From: Lentisphaerae bacterium ADurb.Bin242
GTDB lineage: Bacteria; Verrucomicrobiota; Lentisphaeria; Victivallales; UBA1829
Length of the DNA stretch: 46,146 nt
Reading direction: 5' to 3'
NCBI GenBank assembly: GCA_002069785.1
Contig: MWCA01000045.1
Coordinates: forward strand, 1 to 46,146
The notes under the pieces were generated by a model. The model was not told the origin of the DNA, did no database searches, and saw nothing but the letters and a program-made list of their open reading frames with translations. Both the position numbers and the translations under genes were made by a program. Of the stretch, positions 16,121 through 24,996 are shown piece by piece. The first letter of the stretch is position 1. Each line of letters opens with the position of its first letter.

Positions 16121-17677
16121 TTATTTTCCGCGGACGATCCGATACGCGGGAAGTCCGGACACCTCGAAACGTTCCAGGACAGCGCTGATTTTCGGATGGG
16201 TAATATCCGTGGCGTCAAAGGGGATGAAAATGAAATTCTTCAATTCTTCCTGAACCTCCGCATTCCGGAAGGTCGTGCTTTCCATTGCCTTGCAGCTCTT
16301 GCACCACTCCGCCCGGAAATCAATCAGAACCGGTTTTCCCGACTTCGCGGATTCTTTCAGCGCTTCTTTCAAGGCGGCTTCGTTCTGCGCGATGTTCTCA
16401 AAGGCCCCGGAAGAAGACATTCCGAGCCGGAACGCGGTGTATCCATAGTAAATGCCGATCAGAAGAATGACCGCTCCGAAACTGTATTTCACATATTTCA
16501 TCCACGCGCCCGGCTTCGGCATCACGGAAAAACCGGCTGCCGCGATCGGCCAGGGCAACGCCATTCCAAGCCCCAGTACAAACGGCAGGATCAGCCCGAT
16601 GTGCTCTCCGGAATTATACATCCGGCTGGACTGGAGGAGAGCCGCCACCACCACCGGCGCCACGCACGCCCCGGCAAGAACCGCGGCTACCGCCCCCATG
16701 GCGAAAATCCCGATCAGTCTCGCTCCGGAAAACGGCCGGAACCCGGAATCGTATTTGGAAAAATCCAGCAGGAAAAGGTCGAACAGGGAAAGTCCGAGTC
16801 CGATGAAAAGGAGGGCAACCAGCGCATTGAACCACCATGTGGAATCGATCACTCCGAAGCTCGAACCGGTCAGAACCACCGCCACGCCCACCACTCCGTA
16901 GGCGACGGCGATCCCCGCACCGTAAATCAGTCCGCGGAACATACAGGCCGCACGGCTTCCTGTTTTCGCCCCGATGATTGCCAGGTTGATCGGGATCATC
17001 GGCAGAACACAGGGAGTCAGATTCAGCGCGATTCCGCCGAGCAATGTCAGCAACAGAATCACCAGAAAGTTTTTTCCGGCAAAGTCCAGGAACGATTCCC
17101 GCTTTTCCCCCTTCAAAAATGCGATGAATTCGGATGCGCCGATATAACCAGCCTCCGCCCGGACGATCTCAAATCCGGGAAACGCATTTCCCTCCTCCTT
17201 TTCCGGGACTTTCCCTTCTTCCGGGAAAACTTCGGGGAAAAGCGTCTTCGGTGAACTCACGATCTCCGGCTTTTCCAAAGTAAATTCTTTGCTGCCGGGG
17301 AGAAAGCACATGGCGGAACGTCCTCCGGAGGCCTCCGCGCATCCCTGCCAGCGAAGGAGAAGTTTCAGGGGAAAACTTCCCTTTTCCAGCTTGAATTTCC
17401 ATGCGTGGACGGCGGCGCCCGGGTAGATTTCCGTTTTTCCGGAAAAAACATCTTCGTGCATGACAGCCCGGGGTGTCTCCGAAGCCGGCAGGACCTTTCC
17501 GTTCTGAAAAACTTCCGCCGAAGTCGATTTCTGGTACAGATACTGTCCTTTCGGAATTGTGACCGATACGGTGAGGAGGGATTCCGACAATGTATATTTC
17601 CAGGTGAGACGCTCCGCCGCTCGGCTCTCCGCCGAGATGAAAACAATAAGGCACAACCCGATGAGAAGCTTTTTCAT
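16121..17677 (-). CDS. dsbD: Thiol:disulfide interchange protein DsbD
   Basis: This membrane protein carries electrons from cytoplasmic thioredoxin to the periplasm. The 518-residue product has a signal peptide (first about 20 residues), an N-terminal immunoglobulin-like domain with its cysteines (G-C-A-E and M-C-F), a central membrane domain with the key pair in N-L-T-P-C-V-L-P and A-G-A-C-V-A-P, and a C-terminal thioredoxin domain with A-E-W-C-K-S-C-K (about 452-459). The central domain shows roughly eight hydrophobic segments. GGGGGGAAG lies just before the ATG. It follows the aminotransferase gene by 49 bases and is probably the last gene of that unit. Confidence 0.93.
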   Translation of the reverse strand: MKKLLIGLCLIVFISAESRAAERLTWKYTLSESLLTVSVTIPKGQYLYQKSTSAEVFQNGKVLPASETPRAVMHEDVFSGKTEIYPGAAVHAWKFKLEKGSFPLKLLLRWQGCAEASGGRSAMCFLPGSKEFTLEKPEIVSSPKTLFPEVFPEEGKVPEKEEGNAFPGFEIVRAEAGYIGASEFIAFLKGEKRESFLDFAGKNFLVILLLTLLGGIALNLTPCVLPMIPINLAIIGAKTGSRAACMFRGLIYGAGIAVAYGVVGVAVVLTGSSFGVIDSTWWFNALVALLFIGLGLSLFDLFLLDFSKYDSGFRPFSGARLIGIFAMGAVAAVLAGACVAPVVVAALLQSSRMYNSGEHIGLILPFVLGLGMALPWPIAAAGFSVMPKPGAWMKYVKYSFGAVILLIGIYYGYTAFRLGMSSSGAFENIAQNEAALKEALKESAKSGKPVLIDFRAEWCKSCKAMESTTFRNAEVQEELKNFIFIPFDATDITHPKISAVLERFEVSGLPAYRIVRGK

Positions 17678-17726
17678 ATTTCTTCCCCCCTTTTTTGTGG
17701 TGTGGATACTGTTTAAAAAGAACTGC

Positions 17727-18911
17727 TTACGAAATTTCTTTCAGAAACAGTCCGATCTTGTCCATGGCTTCCTTGATGCCCTCCATGGAGGTGGCATAGG
17801 AGCAGCGCACGAAACCTTCGCCGCAGGAACCGAAAGCGGTTCCCGGAACGACAGCCACTTTCTGGCTCGTCAGAAGCCGGGTGGCGAAGTCCTTTGAATT
17901 CAGCCCGGTGGACGTAATATTCGGAAACACGTAAAACGCGCCTTCGGGTTTATGACATTTCAGGCCGATTTTGTTCAGGTTTTTGACGATGTAATTACGC
18001 CGGTCGCAGTATTCCTGTTTCATGGACATCATATCGCCGCGTCCGTTGCGGAGGGCTTCCAGAGCGGCCTCCTGGGCGGTAATGCCGGCGCAGAGCATCG
18101 AATACTGGTGGATCTTCATCATCGCATCGATGACCGGTACGGGCCCGCAGGCGTATCCGATGCGGAACCCGGTCATGGCGAACGCCTTGGAAAAGCCGTG
18201 AAGGAACACGGTCCGTTCCTTCATCCCCGGCATGGATGCGATGGAGGGAACTCTTTCTCCGTATGTCAGCTCGGAATAAATATGGTCGGCGATCACCAGC
18301 AGGTCGTGCTTGATGGCGATTTCCGCGATTTTCTTTGTCTGTTCCAGAGACAGCGTGGCGCCGGTCGGATTGCAGGGGAAATTCAGAAGAATGGCGCGGG
18401 TTTTCTTCGTGATCGCCCGTTCGAGATCGGCCGGATCCAGTGAAAAATCATTTTTTTCAAAGGTTTTGACCGGAACCGGAATCCCGTGCGCCATCCGGAT
18501 CTCCGGATTGTAGGAAACATAGCAGGGTTCGTGGTAAACGATCTCATCGCCGGGACTGGTAATCGCGCGGATCACCAGGTCCAGCGCCTCGCTCACACCG
18601 ACAGTGATGATGCATTCGTGCACGGGATCGTATTCCACGCCGAAGTCGCTGGAGAGATAACGGCAGATCTCCTTGCGCAGAGGAAGGATGCCGAGGTTCG
18701 ACGTATAGTGGGTGTGTCCCCGCTCGATGGAATAAAGCGCGCTTTCACGCACATTCCAGGGCGTCACGAAATCCGGCTCGCCGATCCCGAGGGAAATCAC
18801 ATCGTCCATTGTGCTGACCAGCTCGAAAAAGTCGCGGATTCCGCTTTTGGGAAGCTCGGCGATATGAGGCGCCACCCTCCTCTTTTCAGGGTGTGATTTT
18901 GAGACGCTCAT
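17727..18911 (-). CDS. PLP-dependent class I/II aminotransferase
   Basis: This is a 394-residue fold-type I aminotransferase of the aspartate aminotransferase group (subclass like PatA/AspC of Bacillus and archaea). It has G-I-G-E-P-D-F near 41-48, N-F-P-C-N-P-T-G (the Asn-Pro of the substrate/cofactor site), A-D-H-I-Y-S-E-L (tyrosine/aspartate for PLP), and the lysine motif F-S-K-A-F-A-M-T-G-F-R-I-G-Y. The start is well supported by GGAGG six bases upstream. It overlaps the Lrp/AsnC gene by 26 bases; regulators of this type often control the neighbouring amino-acid gene. The exact substrate is unknown. Confidence 0.9.
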   Translation of the reverse strand: MSVSKSHPEKRRVAPHIAELPKSGIRDFFELVSTMDDVISLGIGEPDFVTPWNVRESALYSIERGHTHYTSNLGILPLRKEICRYLSSDFGVEYDPVHECIITVGVSEALDLVIRAITSPGDEIVYHEPCYVSYNPEIRMAHGIPVPVKTFEKNDFSLDPADLERAITKKTRAILLNFPCNPTGATLSLEQTKKIAEIAIKHDLLVIADHIYSELTYGERVPSIASMPGMKERTVFLHGFSKAFAMTGFRIGYACGPVPVIDAMMKIHQYSMLCAGITAQEAALEALRNGRGDMMSMKQEYCDRRNYIVKNLNKIGLKCHKPEGAFYVFPNITSTGLNSKDFATRLLTSQKVAVVPGTAFGSCGEGFVRCSYATSMEGIKEAMDKIGLFLKEIS

Positions 18912-19383
18912 GATCTTCCTCCTCCTGCATCAATTTTCCGGACTCCTTGTATTTCTTCAAAAGAAAATGGGTGGAGGTGGACAGTACGCCGTCGATGGTG
19001 GCCAGTTTGCTGGAAACAAAATGGGCCACGTCATTGAGGCTCTCCCCCTTGACTTCCAGTTGAAGATCGTAAGGACCCGACATCAGATAAAGGGAGGACA
19101 CCTGCGGGAACTTGCTCAAGCGCCGCGCGATTTTGTCGAATCCGCCTTCCCGCTCGGGACGGACCTTCACTTCAATGATGGCTTTCACCGCGTTTTCAGG
19201 CAGTTCGGATTCATCGAAAATAGCTCGATATCCGATGATGATATTGTTGTTCTCGAGAGCGCGTATTTCTTTTTCTATTTCCTTCTCGGAAACATCGATC
19301 CGTTCGGCAATGTCCGAAACTTGAAGGCGTCCGTTTTCACCCAGGAGACGAAGGATATGTTTTCTTAAATCCACTTTATTCAT
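18886..19383 (-). CDS. Lrp/AsnC-family transcriptional regulator
   Basis: This 165-residue protein has an N-terminal winged helix-turn-helix (R-L-Q-V-S-D-I-A-E-R-I-D-V-S-E near 19-33, then I-I-I-G-Y-R-A-I) and a C-terminal RAM-like ligand domain (A-I-I-E-V-K-V...; L-M-S-G-P-Y-D-L-Q-L-E-V). The length and order match the family, which senses amino acids and forms octamers. GGAG lies eight bases before the ATG. It sits between cdsA and the aminotransferase gene, and probably regulates the latter (inference). Confidence 0.88.
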   Translation of the reverse strand: MNKVDLRKHILRLLGENGRLQVSDIAERIDVSEKEIEKEIRALENNNIIIGYRAIFDESELPENAVKAIIEVKVRPEREGGFDKIARRLSKFPQVSSLYLMSGPYDLQLEVKGESLNDVAHFVSSKLATIDGVLSTSTHFLLKKYKESGKLMQEEEDHERLKITP

Positions 19384-19431
19384 GTTGACTGCTCCGTTTT
19401 AATGAAAAATGCAAAGGGATAGAAATATGCC

Positions 19432-20334
19432 TTAAATATTGAAAAATACAAGTCCGAAACGCATGAAAATCAGTTGCAGCACGAAAACCAGCAGAAACAG
19501 CGGAGCCGTCATTAACAAACTGTCCACAAGATCGAAGATTCCCCCGATTCCCGGAACCGTCGTTCCGGAATCTTTCCGTTTCGCCGCCCGTTTCATGGAA
19601 GATTCCGCCAGATCGCCCGCCATGCCGACGAAGTAGAAGAGCGTTCCCAGAACGACTGCCGCCCAGATGGAGGCAATCAACCCCTTATAATAATAGAAGA
19701 ATATGCACAGAAGAATCGTGAAAATCCACCCGCCCGCCATTCCCTCCCAGGATTTTCCGGGACTGATGGACGGAATCATTTTGTGGGTTCCCCCTTTCAG
19801 GAGCTTGTTCGACAGACTTCCGACCGCATAGGCTCCGATATCTCCTGTTTTCGTCACGAGAATGAAAAACAGAAAAAGAAGGTTGAAGCCGACCGATCGG
19901 TTCATCCCCTCTCCGAGAGTATAAATCATGATGATCATGACGACCGGAATCATAATGAACATTCCCGCCGTGAGGGTGTTGAACAATTTTCTTACCGCTT
20001 CCGCGGAGTTCCGGGTAAACAGGACGGTTCCCCAGAATCCGAGGAAAAGGAAAATGAAGAAAAAGAAAAGAATCAATATAATGATCAGGCGGGTCGGATA
20101 AAAGACCTGTAACCCGCAGATCATGGAACAAAAGGCGATGAAATAAGGCAGAAAAGTGTCGAGGGTCGGCATCTGGATTTCTTTCAGGATGGAACAGAGT
20201 TCCCTGGTCAGAGCGAAGGTCATCAACACCAGCAGCACATAAAATGTGTTCTGCCTGTAGATATTGGGAGCAAAAACGGAAACCCCTAAAAGAAGCAGCA
20301 AAAGAATGGTACTTCCAAGTCTCGGCAAAAACAT
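19432..20334 (-). CDS. cdsA: Phosphatidate cytidylyltransferase
   Basis: This is the membrane enzyme that makes CDP-diacylglycerol from phosphatidate and CTP, a central step in phospholipid synthesis. The 300-residue product has about seven hydrophobic segments. It carries the CTP-transferase signature in the C-terminal part: I-S-P-G-K-S-W-E-G, G-M-A-G-D-L-A-E-S-S-M-K-R, K-D-S, and P-G-I-G-G-I-F-D-L-V-D-S. The start chosen has GGAGG eight bases upstream inside the end of uppS; the frame could extend 22 residues further back but without support. It starts one base after the uppS stop. Confidence 0.92.
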   Translation of the reverse strand: MFLPRLGSTILLLLLLGVSVFAPNIYRQNTFYVLLVLMTFALTRELCSILKEIQMPTLDTFLPYFIAFCSMICGLQVFYPTRLIIILILFFFFIFLFLGFWGTVLFTRNSAEAVRKLFNTLTAGMFIMIPVVMIIMIYTLGEGMNRSVGFNLLFLFFILVTKTGDIGAYAVGSLSNKLLKGGTHKMIPSISPGKSWEGMAGGWIFTILLCIFFYYYKGLIASIWAAVVLGTLFYFVGMAGDLAESSMKRAAKRKDSGTTVPGIGGIFDLVDSLLMTAPLFLLVFVLQLIFMRFGLVFFNI

Positions 20335-20335
20335 T

Positions 20336-21046
20336 TTATCTTCCTCCGTATCGTCTGTTCCTTTTTTGAAAATCATCGATGGCCTTGTCCAGTTCGGCAA
20401 TATCGAAGTCCGGCCACAGAATATCCGTCACATATATTTCCGAATAGGAAAGACTCCACAATAAAAAATTGCTCAGCCGCAGTTCTCCGCTGGTGCGGAT
20501 CAGCAGATCGGGGTCCGGCACATCGGGCAGATACAGGTAACGGCTGAAAAGGGCCTCGTCGATGTCGTCCGATTTGACCTTTCCCTTCAAAACATCTTTT
20601 GCGATCTGCCTGGCGGCATCGGCGATTTCGGCCCTTCCTCCGTAATTCAGGGCGAAAATCAACGTTTCCCCTTTGTTTTTTGAAGTTGCCTGAATCGCAT
20701 TCCGCAGTTTTTTCTGAACATTTTCAGGCATACCATGCATTCTGCCCATCACAAGAAGACGAATCTCTTTTTCGACGATCAAGTCCAGGTTGGCATCAAT
20801 GAACTCGCAGAGAAGCTCCATCAGGGCATCTACTTCTTCCTTCGATCGCTTCCAGTTTTCCGTGCTGAACGCGTAAAGCGTCAGATAGCGGATCCCCTTT
20901 CCTTTCAGATTTTCCACCAGGTTTTTTACGGCAACAGCTCCCGCGCGATGACCTTCCACCCGTTCCATACCTCTTTTTTTTGCCCACCGTCCGTTGCCGT
21001 CCATGATAATGGCGACATGGGAAGGAATCTTTCCATCATTTTCCAT
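20336..21046 (-). CDS. uppS: Isoprenyl (undecaprenyl diphosphate) synthase
   Basis: This enzyme makes the C55 lipid carrier for peptidoglycan and surface glycans from isopentenyl diphosphate. The 236-residue protein has the family motifs in order: I-I-M-D-G-N-G-R-W-A (catalytic Asp16) with K-R-G, G-H-R-A-G, the Y-A-F-S-T-E-N-W-K-R block, G-R-A-E-I, and P-D-P-D-L-L-I-R-T-S-G-E-L-R-L-S-N-F. The ATG at 21046 has GGAGG nine bases upstream; other upstream ATGs lack this. It overlaps the GmhA-like gene by 11 bases. Confidence 0.95.
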   Translation of the reverse strand: MENDGKIPSHVAIIMDGNGRWAKKRGMERVEGHRAGAVAVKNLVENLKGKGIRYLTLYAFSTENWKRSKEEVDALMELLCEFIDANLDLIVEKEIRLLVMGRMHGMPENVQKKLRNAIQATSKNKGETLIFALNYGGRAEIADAARQIAKDVLKGKVKSDDIDEALFSRYLYLPDVPDPDLLIRTSGELRLSNFLLWSLSYSEIYVTDILWPDFDIAELDKAIDDFQKRNRRYGGR

Positions 21047-21683
21047 AGAAGGCATCCTCCAGCATCGCGCAAAGACAGTGATACAACGGCAGGTGATATT
21101 CCTGAACAAGGTAAGTCTCTGATGCCGGAGCCCTTACAATGTAATCAGCGTATTTCTCGCATTTTCCGTGATTCTGGCCCGTCAGCAATATCGTTGTGAT
21201 TCCAAGCACCCGGGCCACTTGGAAAACATTCAGAATGTTCGCGGCATTTCCGGAGGTGCTCAGCCCGATGACGGCGTCTCCTTCTTTTCCAAGGACAAAC
21301 AGCTGCTGGGCATAAACCATAAAGGGGTCCACGTCATTGACATAGGCAGAGGACAGCGCGGAATGGGAAAGCAGGGAGACACAGGGAAATCCCATCTGAA
21401 GCTTTTCCGTCAGCTCGTCCGTTCCGATTTTCTGACGGAAACGAGCCTTGACGTTTTCCGGAAGGGGACGCGGGTTTTTAAACCCTTTCATCAACTCTCC
21501 CACGATGTGTTCGGAATCGGCCGCACTGCCGCCATTTCCGCAAACAAATAAAAATTTTCGATTGAAAAAACAGATTTTCAGTATAGAATATACATTGAGA
21601 AGGCTTTCGACCGCTTCTTGAAGCTCCGGATGCCTTTTCAGGAGTTCTTTCACATGACGGTCTGTTATATTGTCGGTAACCAT
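21036..21683 (-). CDS. gmhA: SIS-domain isomerase, GmhA-like
   Basis: This SIS-domain protein is of the sedoheptulose-7-phosphate isomerase type, which supplies heptose for the lipopolysaccharide core. The 215-residue product has V-C-G-N-G-G-S-A-A-D-S-E-H-I-V-G-E near 47-63 (sugar phosphate and zinc site) and G-L-S-T-S-G-N-A-A-N near 142-151. A C-terminal helix carries histidines (Y-H-L-P-L-Y-H-C). The start at 21683 has AAGG eight bases upstream; an ATG two codons earlier is possible. It is the first gene of the uppS-cdsA unit. The family-level call is firm; the exact sugar is less certain. Confidence 0.8.
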   Translation of the reverse strand: MVTDNITDRHVKELLKRHPELQEAVESLLNVYSILKICFFNRKFLFVCGNGGSAADSEHIVGELMKGFKNPRPLPENVKARFRQKIGTDELTEKLQMGFPCVSLLSHSALSSAYVNDVDPFMVYAQQLFVLGKEGDAVIGLSTSGNAANILNVFQVARVLGITTILLTGQNHGKCEKYADYIVRAPASETYLVQEYHLPLYHCLCAMLEDAFYGK

Positions 21684-21752
21684 GTTCATAACCTTGTTGA
21701 GTTGTCGTAAAATGATGTTCTCAAATTTGATGTATATCAATAGAGCATCGTT

Positions 21753-21780
21753 TATGTAAAATTTCAAAACAAATTCTCAA
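21753..21780 (-). promoter_or_regulatory. Candidate promoter of the gmhA-uppS-cdsA unit
   Basis: On the minus strand TTGAGA (21780-21775) and TACATA (21758-21753) are separated by 16 bases, about 70 bases before the chosen gmhA start. The region is AT-rich and shared with the divergent dnaN promoter. Confidence 0.45.
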
Positions 21781-21829
21781 CAACTTCCATATTTTTGAAA
21801 TGAGTTTGCCTTCAGGGTTGTAAACATTA

Positions 21830-21857
21830 TTGACATATATAATAGTAATGATATATT
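21830..21857 (+). promoter_or_regulatory. dnaN: Promoter of dnaN
   Basis: TTGACA (21830-21835) and TATATT (21852-21857) lie 16 bases apart, a near-consensus sigma-70-type promoter. The ATG of dnaN is 50 bases downstream, preceded by GAGAAG and GAGGG. Confidence 0.75.
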
Positions 21858-21907
21858 AAATAGAAAACTGAATAAATAACCAACATCGAAGAGAAGTCGA
21901 GGGAAAA

Positions 21908-23008
21908 ATGAAAGTAAACGTTAAAAAAGAAGCTCTTTTCAAAGCTCTCCAGAAGGTAAGCAATATCATCGGAAGCAGAACCACTCTGCCCGTCCTGGCC
22001 AATGTACTGATCGAAGCCGTCCAGAATAAGCTTACCTTGACAACGACTGATCTCGAGTTGAGAATCACTACGTTTGTGGAAGCTCAGGTGGAAACGGCCG
22101 GAACGACGACCCTTCCCGCAAAGCGTCTTCTCGGACTTGTTTCCAAGTTCAAAGGAGAAAATGTTCTTCTTGAGACCAATGAAAAACATCATACGCAGAT
22201 TACTTGCGGAACCGCCAACTTCATGATTCTCGGACTGACTCCCGAGGATTTTCCGGTTCCGGTCGATTTCACTTTCCAGAGAAGCTTCAAGGTCAAACAG
22301 GCCGACTTTTCCCGTATTCTCGACCGCATTTCCTATGCGGTCAGCCTGGACGATTCCAGAAAGGTTCTTCAAGGCGTGTTTCTCTCCGTGAAGGAAGGAA
22401 ACCTGACGGCAGTCGCTACGGATGGGAAGCGTCTTGCTCTGGTGGAAAAACTTCTGGATGAAGTTTCCGAAGGTTCCGACGGAGATGTGATCATTACACT
22501 GAAAGTGGCAAATGAAGTAAAGAGAATTCTTGAGAAGGAAGGAGACGTTGTTCTTGAAATCGGCGAGAAGCAGATTCTTTTCAAGCTTAACGATACACTG
22601 GTTTATTCCAAGCTCATTGATGGAAATTATCCGAACTACAGACAGGTTATTCCGGCCAGTTTCGTGAAAAAAATATCTGTTCCGTGCAACGATTTCATCG
22701 ATGCTCTGGAAATTGTCAGTATTCCGCTTTTCGACGCTTCTTCTTCCTTCGTTAAAATTACTTTTGCGGAAAATCGTCTCCTGTTTGAAGCCAACAGCAA
22801 CATCGGAGAAGGCAAGGAATATATCAATATTGAATACAACGATCCGGAATCCATTTCGCTTTCCTTCAACCCGCAGTTTCTTTCCGATCCCTTCAAACAC
22901 ATCGGCGTGGACAATGTCATGATTAAAATCAATGACGCGTTCAGCCCGATCGCAGTGGAAAGCGGCGATGGTTTTCTTTATGTGATCATGCCTATGAGAA
23001 ACAAATAA
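21908..23008 (+). CDS. dnaN: DNA polymerase III beta subunit (sliding clamp)
   Basis: This is the ring-shaped clamp that holds DNA polymerase III on DNA. The 366-residue length is typical for three clamp repeats. Family features include the N-terminal M-K-V-x-V-x-K-E-A-L-F-K-A-L, R-T-T-L-P-V-L-A-N-V-L-I-E, T-T-T-D-L-E-L, and A-T-D-G-K-R-L-A-L in the second repeat. The end, F-L-Y-V-I-M-P-M-R, is the conserved C-terminal V-(M/I)-P-(M)-R. dnaA is not in the window, so dnaN has no dnaA directly beside it, although recF follows two genes on. Confidence 0.97.
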   Translation: MKVNVKKEALFKALQKVSNIIGSRTTLPVLANVLIEAVQNKLTLTTTDLELRITTFVEAQVETAGTTTLPAKRLLGLVSKFKGENVLLETNEKHHTQITCGTANFMILGLTPEDFPVPVDFTFQRSFKVKQADFSRILDRISYAVSLDDSRKVLQGVFLSVKEGNLTAVATDGKRLALVEKLLDEVSEGSDGDVIITLKVANEVKRILEKEGDVVLEIGEKQILFKLNDTLVYSKLIDGNYPNYRQVIPASFVKKISVPCNDFIDALEIVSIPLFDASSSFVKITFAENRLLFEANSNIGEGKEYINIEYNDPESISLSFNPQFLSDPFKHIGVDNVMIKINDAFSPIAVESGDGFLYVIMPMRNK

Positions 23009-23039
23009 TTTCTCCTGCAACCTGTTACAGACAAGTCTC

Positions 23040-24995
23040 TTGTGTTCGATGGAAACAGAAGAGGCGGCTGGAATTGCTTTTATGGGTCAACTTTTTGAGA
23101 GCGGAACTTTCTTTACCGGCTGTAATTACTGGGCTTCCCACGCCGGAACTTCCATGTGGCATGACTGGTCGGAAAAAGTAGTGTCGAAAGACTTGAAAAC
23201 CTGTGCCTCCAAAGGAATGAAGGTGCTGCGCGTCTTTCCGCTCTGGTCCGATTTCCAGCCGGTTGAAAGAATGTTCGGATGCGGAGGAGAAAAGATGGAA
23301 CTCCGTATCCGCGAAAGTCCTTTGCCCGATACGGAGGAAGGTTCCGCCGGCATCGATCCGGTGATGATGGACAGGTTTGAGTTTTTCTGTAGAGAAGCGG
23401 AAAAAAACAAGCTTTCTCTCATCGTGGGAATTATCACCGGCTGGATGAGCGGGCGTCTGTTTGTGCCTCCCGCTCTGGAGGGAGTGGACATATTGACGGA
23501 TCCGGAAGCGATCCGGCTTCAAGTGAAATTTGTCCGGTTCTTTGTAAAAAGAATGAAGCGTCGGAAATCCATTCTCGCGTGGGACCTTGGAAACGAGTGC
23601 AACTGTCTTCAGTCCAACGGGAAGGTAACGTCCGCGTCTGCCTGGCTCTGGATGAATTCCATTGTTTCCGCCATCCGGCTGGAAGATGAAACGCGTCCGG
23701 TGGTTTCGGGAATGCACGGACTGCGAGTTGACGAACAAAGTCATTGGAGCATCCGGAACAATGCGGAATTGACGGATATCCTTACCACGCATCCGTATCC
23801 TTTGTTTACTCCTTTCTGCAACCTTTCGGAATTCAACGAACTGCCGTCCCCGCTGCATTCCACGGCGGAATCCCTTCTTTACGCCGACATCGGCGGCAAA
23901 CCCTGTTTCGTGGAGGAAGCGGGTTCCCTGGGTCCCATGCAATGCAGCGGGGAACGGGCCGCCGCCAATATGTGGACATCCCTGTTTTCCGCATGGGCGC
24001 ATGATCTTCGCGGATATGTATGGTGGTGCGGATTCGACCAGAATCACTTGAAACATCCTCCCTACGACTGGATCGGAATGGAACGCGAACTCGGACTTTT
24101 CACCGCGGATCACCAACCGAAACATACCGCTGAAACCATGAAGAAATTTACGGAATACCTGGGCTCTCTCCCGTTTGAAAAACTTCCTCCGCGGAAAACG
24201 GACGCCGTCTGCGTTCTGACGTATGACCAGAATCACTGGAAAACCGCTTTCAGTTCATTCTATCTTGCGAAGCAAGCCGGTCTCGAGTTCAAATTTGCTT
24301 CCGCTTCCGCCCCTTTGCCCGACTCGGATTTTTACATCATGCCCGCAATTTCCGGCTTCCGGGTGATCGACAAGCACCGGTATGACGTTCTTCTGGAGAA
24401 AGTGAAAAAGGGGGCTTCCCTGTTCGTTACTTGCATCGACGGAGTGCTTCAGCCGTTCGGGGATGTCTTCGGATGCCGGATCGATTACCGCACGAAAAAA
24501 CCTTCCCGGACATGTTTCCGGCTGGAAGGAGAATCTTTCGAAATGACCTGCGATTCTCCCATTACGCAGAAACTGATCGCAGAAAAAGGGAAAATTCTGG
24601 CAAAGGACAGCGAAGGCGCTCCGGTGCTGGTGCAGTCCTCCTTCGGGAAAGGGAAAGTCTTCTTTTTGAGCGTGCCGATAGAAGATTCGGCGCTGGAAAG
24701 CAGGAATGACTTCTGGAAAATCTACCGGAAAGTATTTGAACTTTCGTGCGGGAAGATTTCTTTTCCGGACAAGCCGCCTTCCGTGGGGATTACGGAGCAT
24801 TTCGACGGAAAAAACACGATCTGCATCCTGATCAATTATTCATCCGTGCCTGTGAAGTTCAAATTGGGACGCTCCGTTTCGGGATGTTTTCCGGATTTCT
24901 GTAAAAACGGGGTGATTTCCCTTCCCGGGAATGACGGAGCGGCTGTAATTTTTTCCGGCCCGTTGTCCGCGGGAAAAAAGATCCGGAATCCGTAA
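23040..24995 (+). CDS. Glycoside hydrolase-like protein, GH5/clan A type
   Basis: This 651-residue protein looks like a clan A (beta/alpha)8-barrel glycosidase of the GH5/mannanase kind. The barrel begins F-F-T-G-C-N-Y-W-A-S-H-A-G (24-36). The likely acid/base is Glu186 in W-D-L-G-N-E-C-N and the nucleophile Glu292 or Glu293 in C-F-V-E-E-A-G-S. H-P-Y-P and W-W-C-G-F-D-Q lie between and after them. A second, Rossmann-like part with a C-terminal beta domain follows (about 400-651), as in beta-galactosidase-like enzymes. No signal peptide is seen, so it may be cytoplasmic. The true start may be 23049 or 23082. It lies between dnaN and recF, which is unusual. Substrate unknown. Confidence 0.75.
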   Translation: MCSMETEEAAGIAFMGQLFESGTFFTGCNYWASHAGTSMWHDWSEKVVSKDLKTCASKGMKVLRVFPLWSDFQPVERMFGCGGEKMELRIRESPLPDTEEGSAGIDPVMMDRFEFFCREAEKNKLSLIVGIITGWMSGRLFVPPALEGVDILTDPEAIRLQVKFVRFFVKRMKRRKSILAWDLGNECNCLQSNGKVTSASAWLWMNSIVSAIRLEDETRPVVSGMHGLRVDEQSHWSIRNNAELTDILTTHPYPLFTPFCNLSEFNELPSPLHSTAESLLYADIGGKPCFVEEAGSLGPMQCSGERAAANMWTSLFSAWAHDLRGYVWWCGFDQNHLKHPPYDWIGMERELGLFTADHQPKHTAETMKKFTEYLGSLPFEKLPPRKTDAVCVLTYDQNHWKTAFSSFYLAKQAGLEFKFASASAPLPDSDFYIMPAISGFRVIDKHRYDVLLEKVKKGASLFVTCIDGVLQPFGDVFGCRIDYRTKKPSRTCFRLEGESFEMTCDSPITQKLIAEKGKILAKDSEGAPVLVQSSFGKGKVFFLSVPIEDSALESRNDFWKIYRKVFELSCGKISFPDKPPSVGITEHFDGKNTICILINYSSVPVKFKLGRSVSGCFPDFCKNGVISLPGNDGAAVIFSGPLSAGKKIRNP

Positions 24996-24996
24996 A

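Noticed and set aside
15692..17254. Long plus-strand open frame opposite dsbD and rfbF
   Set aside because: It crosses two unrelated minus-strand genes and their promoter and has no recognisable sequence; codon bias of the real genes explains it.
21690..21907. AT-rich region in front of dnaN as a replication origin
   Set aside because: No TTATCCACA-type boxes or repeated 13-mers were found, and two divergent promoters explain the AT content.
21827..23020. Minus-strand frame opposite dnaN
   Set aside because: dnaN is certain; the opposite frame shows no family and would run through the dnaN promoter.
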